From Actinomycetota bacterium (GTDB taxonomy: Bacteria; Actinomycetota; Acidimicrobiia; Acidimicrobiales; Ilumatobacteraceae), in the NCBI GenBank assembly GCA_029978335.1, contig JAPOJQ010000005.1, forward strand, positions 1-64,000: a DNA stretch of 64,000 bases, in the 5' to 3' direction. How positions within the stretch are numbered: position 1 is the first letter of the stretch; each line of letters opens with the position of its first letter. The translations under genes were made by a program, and so were the position numbers. A model generated the notes under the pieces. It was not told the DNA's origin and made no database searches. It worked only from the letters and a program-made list of their open reading frames with translations. Shown here in pieces: positions 8,213-16,186 of the stretch.

Positions 8213-9505
8213 ATGGGCCTCGACGACGCGTTGCGTTACCTCGACGATCACACGTCGTACGACCGCACAGGCCGAATCGAGTCGCCATCGCTGGATCGGA
8301 TCAGTGCGCTGTGCTCGGCGATGGGTGATCCGCAGCACTGCGCGCCCGTCATCCACGTGACCGGCACGAACGGCAAAGGTTCGACCGTGCAGATGATCAC
8401 ACGATTGCTGATGGCATCGGGACTGACGGTCGGCACCTACACCAGCCCTCACCTCGAACGATTGAACGAGCGAATTCGTCGAGACAACGAGCCAATCTCG
8501 GACGATGAACTCGCTGAACAGATCGCGGCGATCGCCGACCTCGAGGTACTCACCGGAGTGCGGCCAAGCTTTTTCGAGGCGGTCACAGCTGCTGCCTTTC
8601 GCTGGTTTGCCGATGTGGCCGTCGACGTGATGGTGATCGAAGTCGGCCTTCTTGGTCGCTGGGATGCGACCAACGTCGTCGATGCCCAGGTGGCAGTGAT
8701 CACGAATATCGGACTCGACCACACTGAGTTTGCTGGACCGACACTTGCCCATATCGCCAAAGAAAAGGCGGGGATCATCACTGGTCAGAGCGCGGTGATC
8801 GTGGGGGAGACCGATCCTGAGCTCATCGCGATCTTTGGCGCCGAGCCGCATGCTGCGCTGTTGGTCCGCGATCTCGACTTTGCCACCGCCGACAACACGC
8901 TCGCCGTCGGGGGCCGATTGGTTGATCTTCGCACGCCGACGACGGTCTACTCGGACGTGCACATTCCGTTGCACGGTGCTCATCAGGGAGAGAACGCAGC
9001 CGTAGCGCTAACGGCGGTTGAGACGTTTTTCGCTTCGCCGTTGAGCGATGAGGTCGTACGAGAGGGATTCGCCACGTCTGAAGTTCCTGGCCGCTTCGAG
9101 GTGCTCGGCGTGCAACCGCTCGTGATCGTGGACGGAGCGCATAACCCGGCAGGAGCTGACACGTGTGCGGGTGTGTTTTTTGACGATTTCGCACCGCAGG
9201 CTCGGCGGATCCTCGTGGTGGGCACGCTGCGCGAACCAGATGAGATGGTGGCGGCGTTGCGAGCCGAGGATTTTGACGTGGTCATCGCATGCACTGCGCC
9301 GACGCCGCGTGGCGTCCCATCCGAGTTGGTCGGCGCTGCAGCTCGCGCCGCAGGTGTCGGTGAAGTGCTGGTGATCGACGATCCGGTCATCGCAGTTCGC
9401 GAGGCGCTTCGTCTGGCCGATGCGGACGATGCGGTACTGATCACTGGATCGATCTATGTCGTCGGAGCGGTTCGACCGTATCTGCGACGCCTCGCTGGCG
9501 GTTGA
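8213..9505 (+). CDS. folC: folylpolyglutamate synthase / dihydrofolate synthase
   Basis: A 430-residue Mur-ligase-fold enzyme that joins glutamate to dihydropteroate or folates using ATP. The P-loop is VTGTNGKGSTVQM; the following YTSPHLERLNERI, EVGLLGRWDATNV and NIGLDHTEFAG match the FolC signatures; the C-terminal domain has VDGAHNPAGAD. Length is normal. ATG at 8213, 14 nt after clpX and overlapping the TTG upstream of ndk by 4 nt. Sits in the same place as in many actinobacteria (clpX-...-folC-ndk). Confidence 0.93.
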   Translation: MGLDDALRYLDDHTSYDRTGRIESPSLDRISALCSAMGDPQHCAPVIHVTGTNGKGSTVQMITRLLMASGLTVGTYTSPHLERLNERIRRDNEPISDDELAEQIAAIADLEVLTGVRPSFFEAVTAAAFRWFADVAVDVMVIEVGLLGRWDATNVVDAQVAVITNIGLDHTEFAGPTLAHIAKEKAGIITGQSAVIVGETDPELIAIFGAEPHAALLVRDLDFATADNTLAVGGRLVDLRTPTTVYSDVHIPLHGAHQGENAAVALTAVETFFASPLSDEVVREGFATSEVPGRFEVLGVQPLVIVDGAHNPAGADTCAGVFFDDFAPQARRILVVGTLREPDEMVAALRAEDFDVVIACTAPTPRGVPSELVGAAARAAGVGEVLVIDDPVIAVREALRLADADDAVLITGSIYVVGAVRPYLRRLAGG

Positions 9506-9522
9506 CCGATATCGTCACGGTC

Positions 9523-9933
9523 ATGTCTGACCGTACCCTCGTCCTATTAAAGCCAGATGCTGTGGAGCGCAAGCTCGTTGGCGAAATCCTGTCTCGCTTT
9601 GAGGCGAAGAATCTGTCGATCGTGGCGATGGAGCTTCGCTCGCTCGACGCGGCAACGTTGGAGCGGCATTACGAGGAGCATGTCGGTAAGGGCTTCTACG
9701 CCGACTTGGTGACCTTCATGAGCCGTGGGCCGGTCGTCGCGCTGGTGGTTGAGGGTCCCGAAGACACGTGGGAAGTGGTCCGTTCCATGATGGGAGCCAC
9801 CAACCCGCGTTCTGCCGCCCCGGGAACCATTCGCGGCGACCTCGGCATCTTGTTCACCGAGAACCTGGTGCATGGCAGTGATTCGGCCGAGAGTGCGGCT
9901 CGCGAAATCGGCATCTTCTTCCCCGAACTGTAA
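9523..9933 (+). CDS. ndk: nucleoside diphosphate kinase
   Basis: A 136-residue enzyme that transfers the gamma-phosphate from ATP to NDPs through a phosphohistidine. The phospho-acceptor is His117 in NLVHGSDS; LVLLKPDAVERKLVGEI and the RGDLGI loop are family-typical, and the length is exactly normal. An in-frame TTG at 9502 overlaps the folC stop; the ATG at 9523 starts the protein at its usual residue and is preferred. Confidence 0.96.
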   Translation: MSDRTLVLLKPDAVERKLVGEILSRFEAKNLSIVAMELRSLDAATLERHYEEHVGKGFYADLVTFMSRGPVVALVVEGPEDTWEVVRSMMGATNPRSAAPGTIRGDLGILFTENLVHGSDSAESAAREIGIFFPEL

Positions 9934-9990
9934 TATTCGGGTCCGTTCTGCTCCCGTTGGGGAGGCGAGCCACCGGGAAGGAGGTCGGCG

Positions 9991-11022
9991 ATGCGTAGCA
10001 ATCCACTCGGCCTCGGTCGCGACCTCGCAATTGACCTGGGCACTGCGAACACCCTGATTTACGCGCGCGGCTACGGCATTGTGTTGAACGAACCGTCAGT
10101 GGTGGCAATCAACGTTAACGATGGCCGGCCGGTTGCTGTTGGCACCGAAGCGAAGCGGATGATGGGCCGAACGCCCAACAACATCAAGGTGATCCGTCCC
10201 CTCAAAGATGGCGTAATTGCGGACTTCGAAGTCTGCGAGAAAATGCTCCGCTACTTCATCCAGCAGGTGCATGCATCGAAGTGGTCGAAGCCGCGAATGA
10301 TCATCTGCGTGCCATCGGGTATCACCGGTGTTGAGCAGCGGGCAGTGCAAGACGCAGCCGAATACGCGGGGGCCCGACGCCCAGTACACATCATCGAAGA
10401 GCCGATGGCCGCTGCAATTGGAGCGGACCTACCTGTGGGCGAAGCGGCCGGCAACATGATCGTGGATATCGGGGGCGGAACGACCGAAGTGGCGGTGATC
10501 TCACTTGGCGGCATCGTGACGGCGCAGTCGGTTCGTGTTGCCGGCGACGAACTCGATGATGCAGTGGTTCAGTACGTCAAGAAGGAATTTTCGCTTGCGA
10601 TCGGCGATCGAACAGCCGAGGAGATCAAGCGAGAGATGGGTTCGGCTTGGCCGCTCGAGGACGAGCTCACCGCCGATATTCGAGGACGTGACCTCATCAG
10701 CGGACTGCCGCGAACGATCCAATTGACCACCGAGCACGTTCGTGAAGCACTTGCTGAGCCCGTGAGTGCCATTGTTGATGCGGTGAAGACGGCGCTTGAT
10801 CGCACCCCTCCAGAACTCGCTGCCGACATCATGGAAGCGGGCATCATGGTGACGGGCGGTGGCGCATTGCTGCGGGGGCTTCCTGAGCGGCTTGCTCATG
10901 AGACCGGGATGCCAATTCGGATTGCCGAGGAACCCTTGTACAGCGTGGCGATTGGTTCTGGGCGGGCCCTCGAGAACATCGATGCCATGCGTGGGCTGAT
11001 GTCGCTCGGCGGCGACCTCTGA
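9991..11022 (+). CDS. mreB: rod shape-determining protein MreB
   Basis: A 343-residue actin homologue that guides side-wall peptidoglycan synthesis. Phosphate-binding loops IDLGTANTLIY and VDIGGGTTEVAV, the adenosine motif VTGGGALLRGL, and IRPLKDGVIADFEV are present. The strongest Shine-Dalgarno of the window (AAGGAGGT, 9978-9985) lies 5 nt before the ATG; a TAATAT hexamer overlapping the ndk stop could be its promoter with a leader of about 45 nt. It opens the cluster mreB-mreC-mreD-PBP2-rodA, so a rod-shaped cell with lateral wall growth is expected, unlike many polar-growing actinobacteria. Confidence 0.97.
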   Translation: MRSNPLGLGRDLAIDLGTANTLIYARGYGIVLNEPSVVAINVNDGRPVAVGTEAKRMMGRTPNNIKVIRPLKDGVIADFEVCEKMLRYFIQQVHASKWSKPRMIICVPSGITGVEQRAVQDAAEYAGARRPVHIIEEPMAAAIGADLPVGEAAGNMIVDIGGGTTEVAVISLGGIVTAQSVRVAGDELDDAVVQYVKKEFSLAIGDRTAEEIKREMGSAWPLEDELTADIRGRDLISGLPRTIQLTTEHVREALAEPVSAIVDAVKTALDRTPPELAADIMEAGIMVTGGGALLRGLPERLAHETGMPIRIAEEPLYSVAIGSGRALENIDAMRGLMSLGGDL

Positions 11023-11037
11023 TCTCGGAGTACCCCA

Positions 11038-12042
11038 TTGGCATCGTTCTCGCCCGGCCGTCGACGAGTGATCGTCGCGCTGGCACTGTCGTCGGTGCTG
11101 TTGCTCACCCTTGACCTACGCGGCAATCAGGTGTTTGACGGGATTCGCTCCGGCTTCTCCGTGGTGATGTCCCCATTCGATCGAGCAGCAGAGGTCGCCA
11201 CCGCTCCGGTTGTCCGACTGTGGCGGGCATACGACGACTACGACCGCGTGGTGGAGGAGAACCGGGCGCTTCATGCCCAAGTCGATGCGCAACGTTCCGC
11301 CGAAATTGCGGCGCAGAACGCGATTATCGAAAATCAGGATCTTCTCGCTCTTGAAGGCCTCGAGAGCCTCGCATCGTACGACTCAGTGACGGCGCGCCTC
11401 ATCGGGCAGTCGCCGGGGAACTTCGATCAGCAGGTTGAGATCGATCGCGGAGCGATTCACGGCATCCGAGTCGGCATGGCGGCGCTCAACGAAGCGGGAC
11501 TCGTTGGCAAAGTGACGAGCGTGGCGCCGCAGTCGTCGATCATCATGCTGCTCACCGATCCCTCCTATGCGGTTCCCGTCAAGATTCTCGCGACGCTGGA
11601 GCCCACGGTTGTGGTTTCGGCGACGACGACATCGACCTCGACGACGACGCTGCCCGGTGACGGCGAGGTTGCACCAGACCCCATCGAGTCATCGACGACC
11701 AGCACCTCGACCACCACGCCCACAACGACGACATCGTCGGTGCCAGCGGTCGTTCGAGAGACCGGCGTGTTGCGCGGTCAGGGCGACCTGCGACTTCCGC
11801 GTGTGTCGTTCATCGCCTCATCGACGTCGTTCGGACGCATTGAGGTTGGTGACACGGTCTTCACTGCCGGTGGTAGCACCTCGCTCGCTCCGCCGAACAT
11901 CCCTGTCGGTCGGGTGGCAAACGTGATCACTCGTGCGGGAACGGCCGGTCAGGAGCTCGAGATCGAGCCAACTGCGGACCTCAACCGTCTGCAATTCGTT
12001 CGGGTCGTGCTGTACTTGCCACCGAGCGAGGTTGGCGGCTGA
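11038..12042 (+). CDS. mreC: rod shape-determining protein MreC
   Basis: A 334-residue periplasm-facing scaffold of the elongasome. It has an N-terminal membrane anchor (about residues 10-27), a coiled-coil segment (about 64-105) and the two beta-domains typical of MreC (from about residue 117). Unusually, a low-complexity Thr/Ser run of about 40 residues (195-236) is inserted within the beta region, with the family sequence continuing after it (GVLRGQGDLRLPR). The start is TTG at 11038 with GGAG about 8 nt upstream. The stop overlaps the mreD start by one base. Confidence 0.9.
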   Translation: MASFSPGRRRVIVALALSSVLLLTLDLRGNQVFDGIRSGFSVVMSPFDRAAEVATAPVVRLWRAYDDYDRVVEENRALHAQVDAQRSAEIAAQNAIIENQDLLALEGLESLASYDSVTARLIGQSPGNFDQQVEIDRGAIHGIRVGMAALNEAGLVGKVTSVAPQSSIIMLLTDPSYAVPVKILATLEPTVVVSATTTSTSTTTLPGDGEVAPDPIESSTTSTSTTTPTTTTSSVPAVVRETGVLRGQGDLRLPRVSFIASSTSFGRIEVGDTVFTAGGSTSLAPPNIPVGRVANVITRAGTAGQELEIEPTADLNRLQFVRVVLYLPPSEVGG

Positions 12043-12569
12043 TGGAGGCGCCACTGCGTGCGTGGCTGCCGCGGTTACTGCTGATTGGTGTGGTGCTACT
12101 CGCCGCTCAGACCTCGATTGCGGCTGAGCTGCGTCCCTTTGGTGTGGCGATTCAGATCATGCTGGCGTGTGCGGCTGCGGCTGGAGCGGCGAGCGGCGTG
12201 ACGCAAGGCGCACTAGCGGGTTTCTTGTTGGGCCTGATGTATGACCTCGGCACGGGAACGCCGCTTGGTGCAACGGCACTCACGATGGCCTTCGGTGGCT
12301 ACGTGGCTGGTTGGGGACGTCAATATCGCATTGAGCCGCGCTGGTGGATCCTTGCGGGTCTCGCGGCCATCGGTGCTGGCGCCGGTGAAGCCGCAGTGCC
12401 GCTCGTGCGGGTCATGATCGGCGAGACCGATGTCGTCGGCCGACAGATGCTCATCATCGTTCCCGTGGTGACAGTCGCTGCGGCGGCATTGTCGCCACTG
12501 TTCGTGCCGATGATGCGGTGGGCGCTGCGAATTCGGCCGGTTGAACTGAGACTGCCCGCTGATGCGTAA
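12042..12569 (+). CDS. mreD: rod shape-determining protein MreD
   Basis: A 175-residue integral membrane protein with five to six predicted segments and the family-type loop GLMYDLGTGTPLGATAL, which matches the conserved DxxxGxPLG region of MreD. It links MreC to the PBP2/RodA synthase. ATG overlaps the mreC stop (TGATG). The identification rests mainly on position and membrane topology, since MreD sequences diverge. Confidence 0.88.
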   Translation: MEAPLRAWLPRLLLIGVVLLAAQTSIAAELRPFGVAIQIMLACAAAAGAASGVTQGALAGFLLGLMYDLGTGTPLGATALTMAFGGYVAGWGRQYRIEPRWWILAGLAAIGAGAGEAAVPLVRVMIGETDVVGRQMLIIVPVVTVAAAALSPLFVPMMRWALRIRPVELRLPADA

Positions 12570-12598
12570 TTGCGCCGTGTGCACGCGAGACTTGTCGA

Positions 12599-14815
12599 AT
12601 GGCTGGTGACCGCAGAGCGCTCCGACTCGGTGTGCTTGCTTCGGTTGCATTCATCCTCGTTGGACTTCTCGGTGTGCGTCTCTGGTTCTTGCAGACGGTT
12701 CGCGCTGAAGAACTTCAAGCCCGAGTTGATCGCTCGCGGACACGAGTGATTCAGCTCGCCCCCGAGAGGGGACGGATCTTCGATGCGGATGGCCGCATCT
12801 TGGCCGACAACGAACGCATCTTGACGGTGGCGATCGACTGGCGAGCGATTGAACGCTCAAGCGTTCGAGCTCAAATCTTCGAACGGCTGTCGCAATGGGT
12901 CGACGTCACTGCGGCAGAGATGGAGGATCGCTACGACTCGGGTTACTACTCGCCATTCTTCCCCCTACCGTTGGCCGAAGACGTCGACGAGCCGACGGCA
13001 ATTGCATTGCTCGAGAGGGTCGAGGACATGCCCGGTATCGAGATCATCAACCAATGGCAGCGGGTCTATCCCTACGCACCCCATGCGGCGCACGTCGTTG
13101 GTTACATGGGTGCAATCACCGCAGAGCAACTTGAGGGATACCTCGTGCAGGGTTATCTGCGTAACGAACGCGTCGGTCAGTTCGGCATCGAGCGCTCCAT
13201 GGAAGCCGAACTCCACGGGGTCTGGGGTTATCGAGTGTTGGAGGTCGATGCATCGAATCGACCGGTTCGCGTCGTGGAGGAAGTGCCTCCGATCAATGGG
13301 TTTGACGTCCAACTGACCATCGATCTCGATATTCAGGTGTACGTCGAGCAAGCGCTCGAGACCTCCCTGCGGTCACGCCGAACTCAGTACACGTCGAACC
13401 CACTCGTTCGACAGCCTGACGGCACGCTCGGAGCACTTGATCCCACCCAACCGGATCTGGTGCCGTACAAGGCGCCTGCGGGTTCTGCGATCGTGAAGCG
13501 ATTCGACACGGGTGAGGTCATCGCGATGGCGAGTTATCCGACCTTTGACAACCGCTGGTTTGAGGCGGGGATATCGGGTGCCAAGTTCCGAGAGATCTTT
13601 CCTTCAACGAAACCAGACGGTTCACCAATCGACCCTGACGAATCGATTCTGGTGAATCGTGCGGTACAAGGCCGCTACAACCTTGGCTCAACCTTTAAGC
13701 CATTCACCGCGTACGCCGCCCTCGATACCGGTCTCATTACGCCCGACGAGCTCTACCGGGATACGGGCACCTACGAGTTGTACAGCGTGAACCAGGATCG
13801 CTGCGCCCGAGGGTTGATTCGGTGCGTGTTCAAGAATGCGTTGTGCGGTACCGGTGCGCCGTGTGTCTACGGTGAAGTCGATGTCGAAGATGCACTCGCG
13901 GTGTCATCGGATGCCTTCTTCTATCGAATCGGTGAAGACATTTTGGTGAAAAACGATGGCGAGCCGGTCTTTCAGGAAGAAATCAGAGCGTTCGGCTTTG
14001 GAACTGACACCGGCATTGAGTTGCCTTTTGAGTACGACGGCACGGTTCCGGATAAGGAACTCAAGCGCGTCTATGCCGAGCGTGGTGTGATCACCGAAGA
14101 CGAAGGCCGTGGTTTTTATGTTGGCGACAGCATCCAGATGGCCATCGGTCAGGGCTTGCTCTCAGCGACGCCGATTCAGCTCAACCAGGGGTACAGCACG
14201 ATCGCCAATGGCGGCATCTTGGTGCAACCGACCCTGATTGCAGCGATTTGGGAGCCCGGCACTCCCGACGGAACTGCTGGCTACGCAGATGTGCGTGAGG
14301 GAGAGATCAGCGAGCCCTCGGCTGCTCCGATCGTGGTACGCGAACTGGATATGAATCCCGAGTACCTCGACCCAATCGTGAAGGGGTTGACTCGCGTGGT
14401 GACGACCGGTGCAGGTGTGCCCGGAACCGATATCGCCTATCACGCCACCACCGGTGAGCGGCTCTTCTACGACTATCCAGATGACGCCATTCCAGTTGCC
14501 GGTAAGACGGGCACTGCGCAGGGGGCGGGCAACTATCCGTGGAACGACTCGTCAGCGTTCACCGCCTTCTCGCTAGATGCCAGTCGGCCATTTGTGGTGA
14601 CTGCGTATCTGGAAAAAGCGGGATACGGATCACAGGCCGCAGCACCGGTAGTGAAGTGCACCTTCTTGGCACTCTCGGGAAAGATTCGGACTGATCCGAT
14701 CCGCGTATCAGAGCCCTTGGATCTCAACTCCACGGTGGCTGCACCGCCAAACCTCCTCGACGATGTGGCGTGCTTCAACCGGCGCGGGGGCGGATCGATT
14801 GGAGTGATCGAGTGA
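12599..14815 (+). CDS. mrdA: penicillin-binding protein 2, elongasome transpeptidase
   Basis: A 738-residue class B PBP that cross-links peptidoglycan with RodA. It has a single N-terminal membrane anchor, a dimerisation region starting at APERGRIFDADGRILADN, and the transpeptidase domain with catalytic Ser364 in GSTFKPF, SSD at 436-438 and Lys636-Thr-Gly. Four cysteines (402, 409, 416, 422) cluster between the SxxK and SxD motifs; in an extracytoplasmic domain these could form two disulfides or a metal site. ATG at 12599 is 29 nt after mreD. The length, longer than the E. coli protein (633), comes partly from this and other loops. Confidence 0.94.
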   Translation: MAGDRRALRLGVLASVAFILVGLLGVRLWFLQTVRAEELQARVDRSRTRVIQLAPERGRIFDADGRILADNERILTVAIDWRAIERSSVRAQIFERLSQWVDVTAAEMEDRYDSGYYSPFFPLPLAEDVDEPTAIALLERVEDMPGIEIINQWQRVYPYAPHAAHVVGYMGAITAEQLEGYLVQGYLRNERVGQFGIERSMEAELHGVWGYRVLEVDASNRPVRVVEEVPPINGFDVQLTIDLDIQVYVEQALETSLRSRRTQYTSNPLVRQPDGTLGALDPTQPDLVPYKAPAGSAIVKRFDTGEVIAMASYPTFDNRWFEAGISGAKFREIFPSTKPDGSPIDPDESILVNRAVQGRYNLGSTFKPFTAYAALDTGLITPDELYRDTGTYELYSVNQDRCARGLIRCVFKNALCGTGAPCVYGEVDVEDALAVSSDAFFYRIGEDILVKNDGEPVFQEEIRAFGFGTDTGIELPFEYDGTVPDKELKRVYAERGVITEDEGRGFYVGDSIQMAIGQGLLSATPIQLNQGYSTIANGGILVQPTLIAAIWEPGTPDGTAGYADVREGEISEPSAAPIVVRELDMNPEYLDPIVKGLTRVVTTGAGVPGTDIAYHATTGERLFYDYPDDAIPVAGKTGTAQGAGNYPWNDSSAFTAFSLDASRPFVVTAYLEKAGYGSQAAAPVVKCTFLALSGKIRTDPIRVSEPLDLNSTVAAPPNLLDDVACFNRRGGGSIGVIE

Positions 14816-14831
14816 TCGTCGGGACCGCGCG

Positions 14832-15995
14832 ATGACGTCGACGTTTCTCATTCGTCGACCCGACAGTGGACTGGGGAACATTCGACGGTCGCCTGGCGAC
14901 CCAAGTCGAAATATCGACTGGGTGCTGATGTTCGTGCAGTGGCTGTTGATCGCAATTGGCTGTTTCGTCGTATTCTCGGCATCACGAACGCGGATTGAGG
15001 GCGACCCGTATGCCTTCGTGAATCGTCAGGTGGTTTTTGCCATCGTTGGTGCAGTGGTGATGTCGCTCGTCATGTCACTCGACTATGAGGCGTTGAAGAA
15101 CAGGGCGATGACGTTCTACGTCGGCACGATTTCGTTGTTGTTGCTGCTCTTGCTCATTGGTTTCGCTCGAGGGGAGGACCGAATCTCGTTTGACCTCGGT
15201 CCGCTCAACATCCAGCCAGCCGAACTCGCGAAGTTCTCGACCATGTTGCTGTTGGCGGCGTATCTCGCGGAGGAACGCACCGAGGAAGTGAGCTATCCGC
15301 GATTTCTCGGCGGTCTCGTACTTGTGGGGTTTCCGACGGTGTTGGTCATCGTGCAACCTGACCTTGGATCCGCCTCGGTGCTCGTGGCATTGGTCATGGG
15401 AACCTTGCTCGTGGCGGGTGCCCGGCCCCGTTACATCGTGGCCGTCAGCGTGTTGGCAACGCTGACGGTGGTTGCTGCCTTCGTCGGCCGATTCGTCAAC
15501 GACTACCAGGTCAATCGGCTCAAGGTTTTTCTCGATCAGGAAACCACTGACCCTGCGCTCCAAGATGCTGTGTATCAAGCGCGCAACGCCATTCGCGCCG
15601 TTGGCACCGGTGGCATCTGGGGCAAAGGATGGCTCCAAGGCCCGCTGACCAATGGTCGCGATGTTCCGGTCATGTGGGCGGATTTTCCTTTCGCTGCGGT
15701 TGCTGAGCAGTTCGGATTGGTGGGAGGAGCGGTGCTGATCGGTGTGTTCGGCATTGCACTCGTGCGCATTTGGCGCATCGCCAGCCTGTCCAAGGACCTC
15801 CTCGGCACCTACATCTGTGCTGGTGTCTTTACGATGCTGTTATGGCAGGTGTTCCAAAACATTGGGATGACCCTCGGCATCACCCCGGTGACTGGTCTGC
15901 CAATGCCGTTTATCTCATACGGCGGATCGAGTCTCGTGGTCTATTGCGCCATGTTCGGGCTGGTTCAGAGCGTCCATATGCGTCGAATGCGCTAA
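14832..15995 (+). CDS. rodA: RodA, SEDS peptidoglycan glycosyltransferase
   Basis: A 387-residue polytopic protein with about ten membrane segments. SEDS signatures are present: LNIQPAELAKF, VQPDLGSASV and the C-terminal TGLPMPFISYGGSS. It polymerises glycan strands and pairs with the PBP2 encoded just upstream (17-nt gap). The region before the QPAE motif reads ISFDLGPLN instead of the more common RRWI-type sequence, a minor deviation. RodA rather than FtsW is inferred from the cluster. Confidence 0.92.
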   Translation: MTSTFLIRRPDSGLGNIRRSPGDPSRNIDWVLMFVQWLLIAIGCFVVFSASRTRIEGDPYAFVNRQVVFAIVGAVVMSLVMSLDYEALKNRAMTFYVGTISLLLLLLLIGFARGEDRISFDLGPLNIQPAELAKFSTMLLLAAYLAEERTEEVSYPRFLGGLVLVGFPTVLVIVQPDLGSASVLVALVMGTLLVAGARPRYIVAVSVLATLTVVAAFVGRFVNDYQVNRLKVFLDQETTDPALQDAVYQARNAIRAVGTGGIWGKGWLQGPLTNGRDVPVMWADFPFAAVAEQFGLVGGAVLIGVFGIALVRIWRIASLSKDLLGTYICAGVFTMLLWQVFQNIGMTLGITPVTGLPMPFISYGGSSLVVYCAMFGLVQSVHMRRMR

Positions 15996-16137
15996 TCCGG
16001 CAGCGGCCATCCTCGGCCGGTACACTTTCCACGTCATGAACACGCCCCTCATCCTCTTGCTCTTGTTGAGCCCGGGGGTCGTGTACCTCTCCATCATTCG
16101 TCCGTTCACCGCCGGCGCGCTGGTCGCTGCCGAACGA

Positions 16138-16186
16138 GTGAGCGGCTGCGGCCCCCTTTGCGGCCGCTTCGAAAGGGAACGCTCAC
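16138..16186 (+). promoter_or_regulatory. nested stem-loop in the RNase E/G leader
   Basis: Outer arms GTGAGCG (16138-16144) and CGCTCAC (16180-16186) pair perfectly, the latter ending directly at the ATG; inside, GCGGCC (16148-16153) pairs with GGCCGC (16162-16167). The structure encloses the AAAGGGAA ribosome-binding region. It could control translation of the RNase gene, as 5'-leader autoregulation does for E. coli rne. The rest of the 191-base gap (15996-16137) holds only a weak TACACT box at 16021. Confidence 0.5.

Noticed and set aside
8177-8983. 268-codon open frame on the minus strand
   Set aside because: Antisense to folC, whose motifs are fully intact; no domain in the antisense product.
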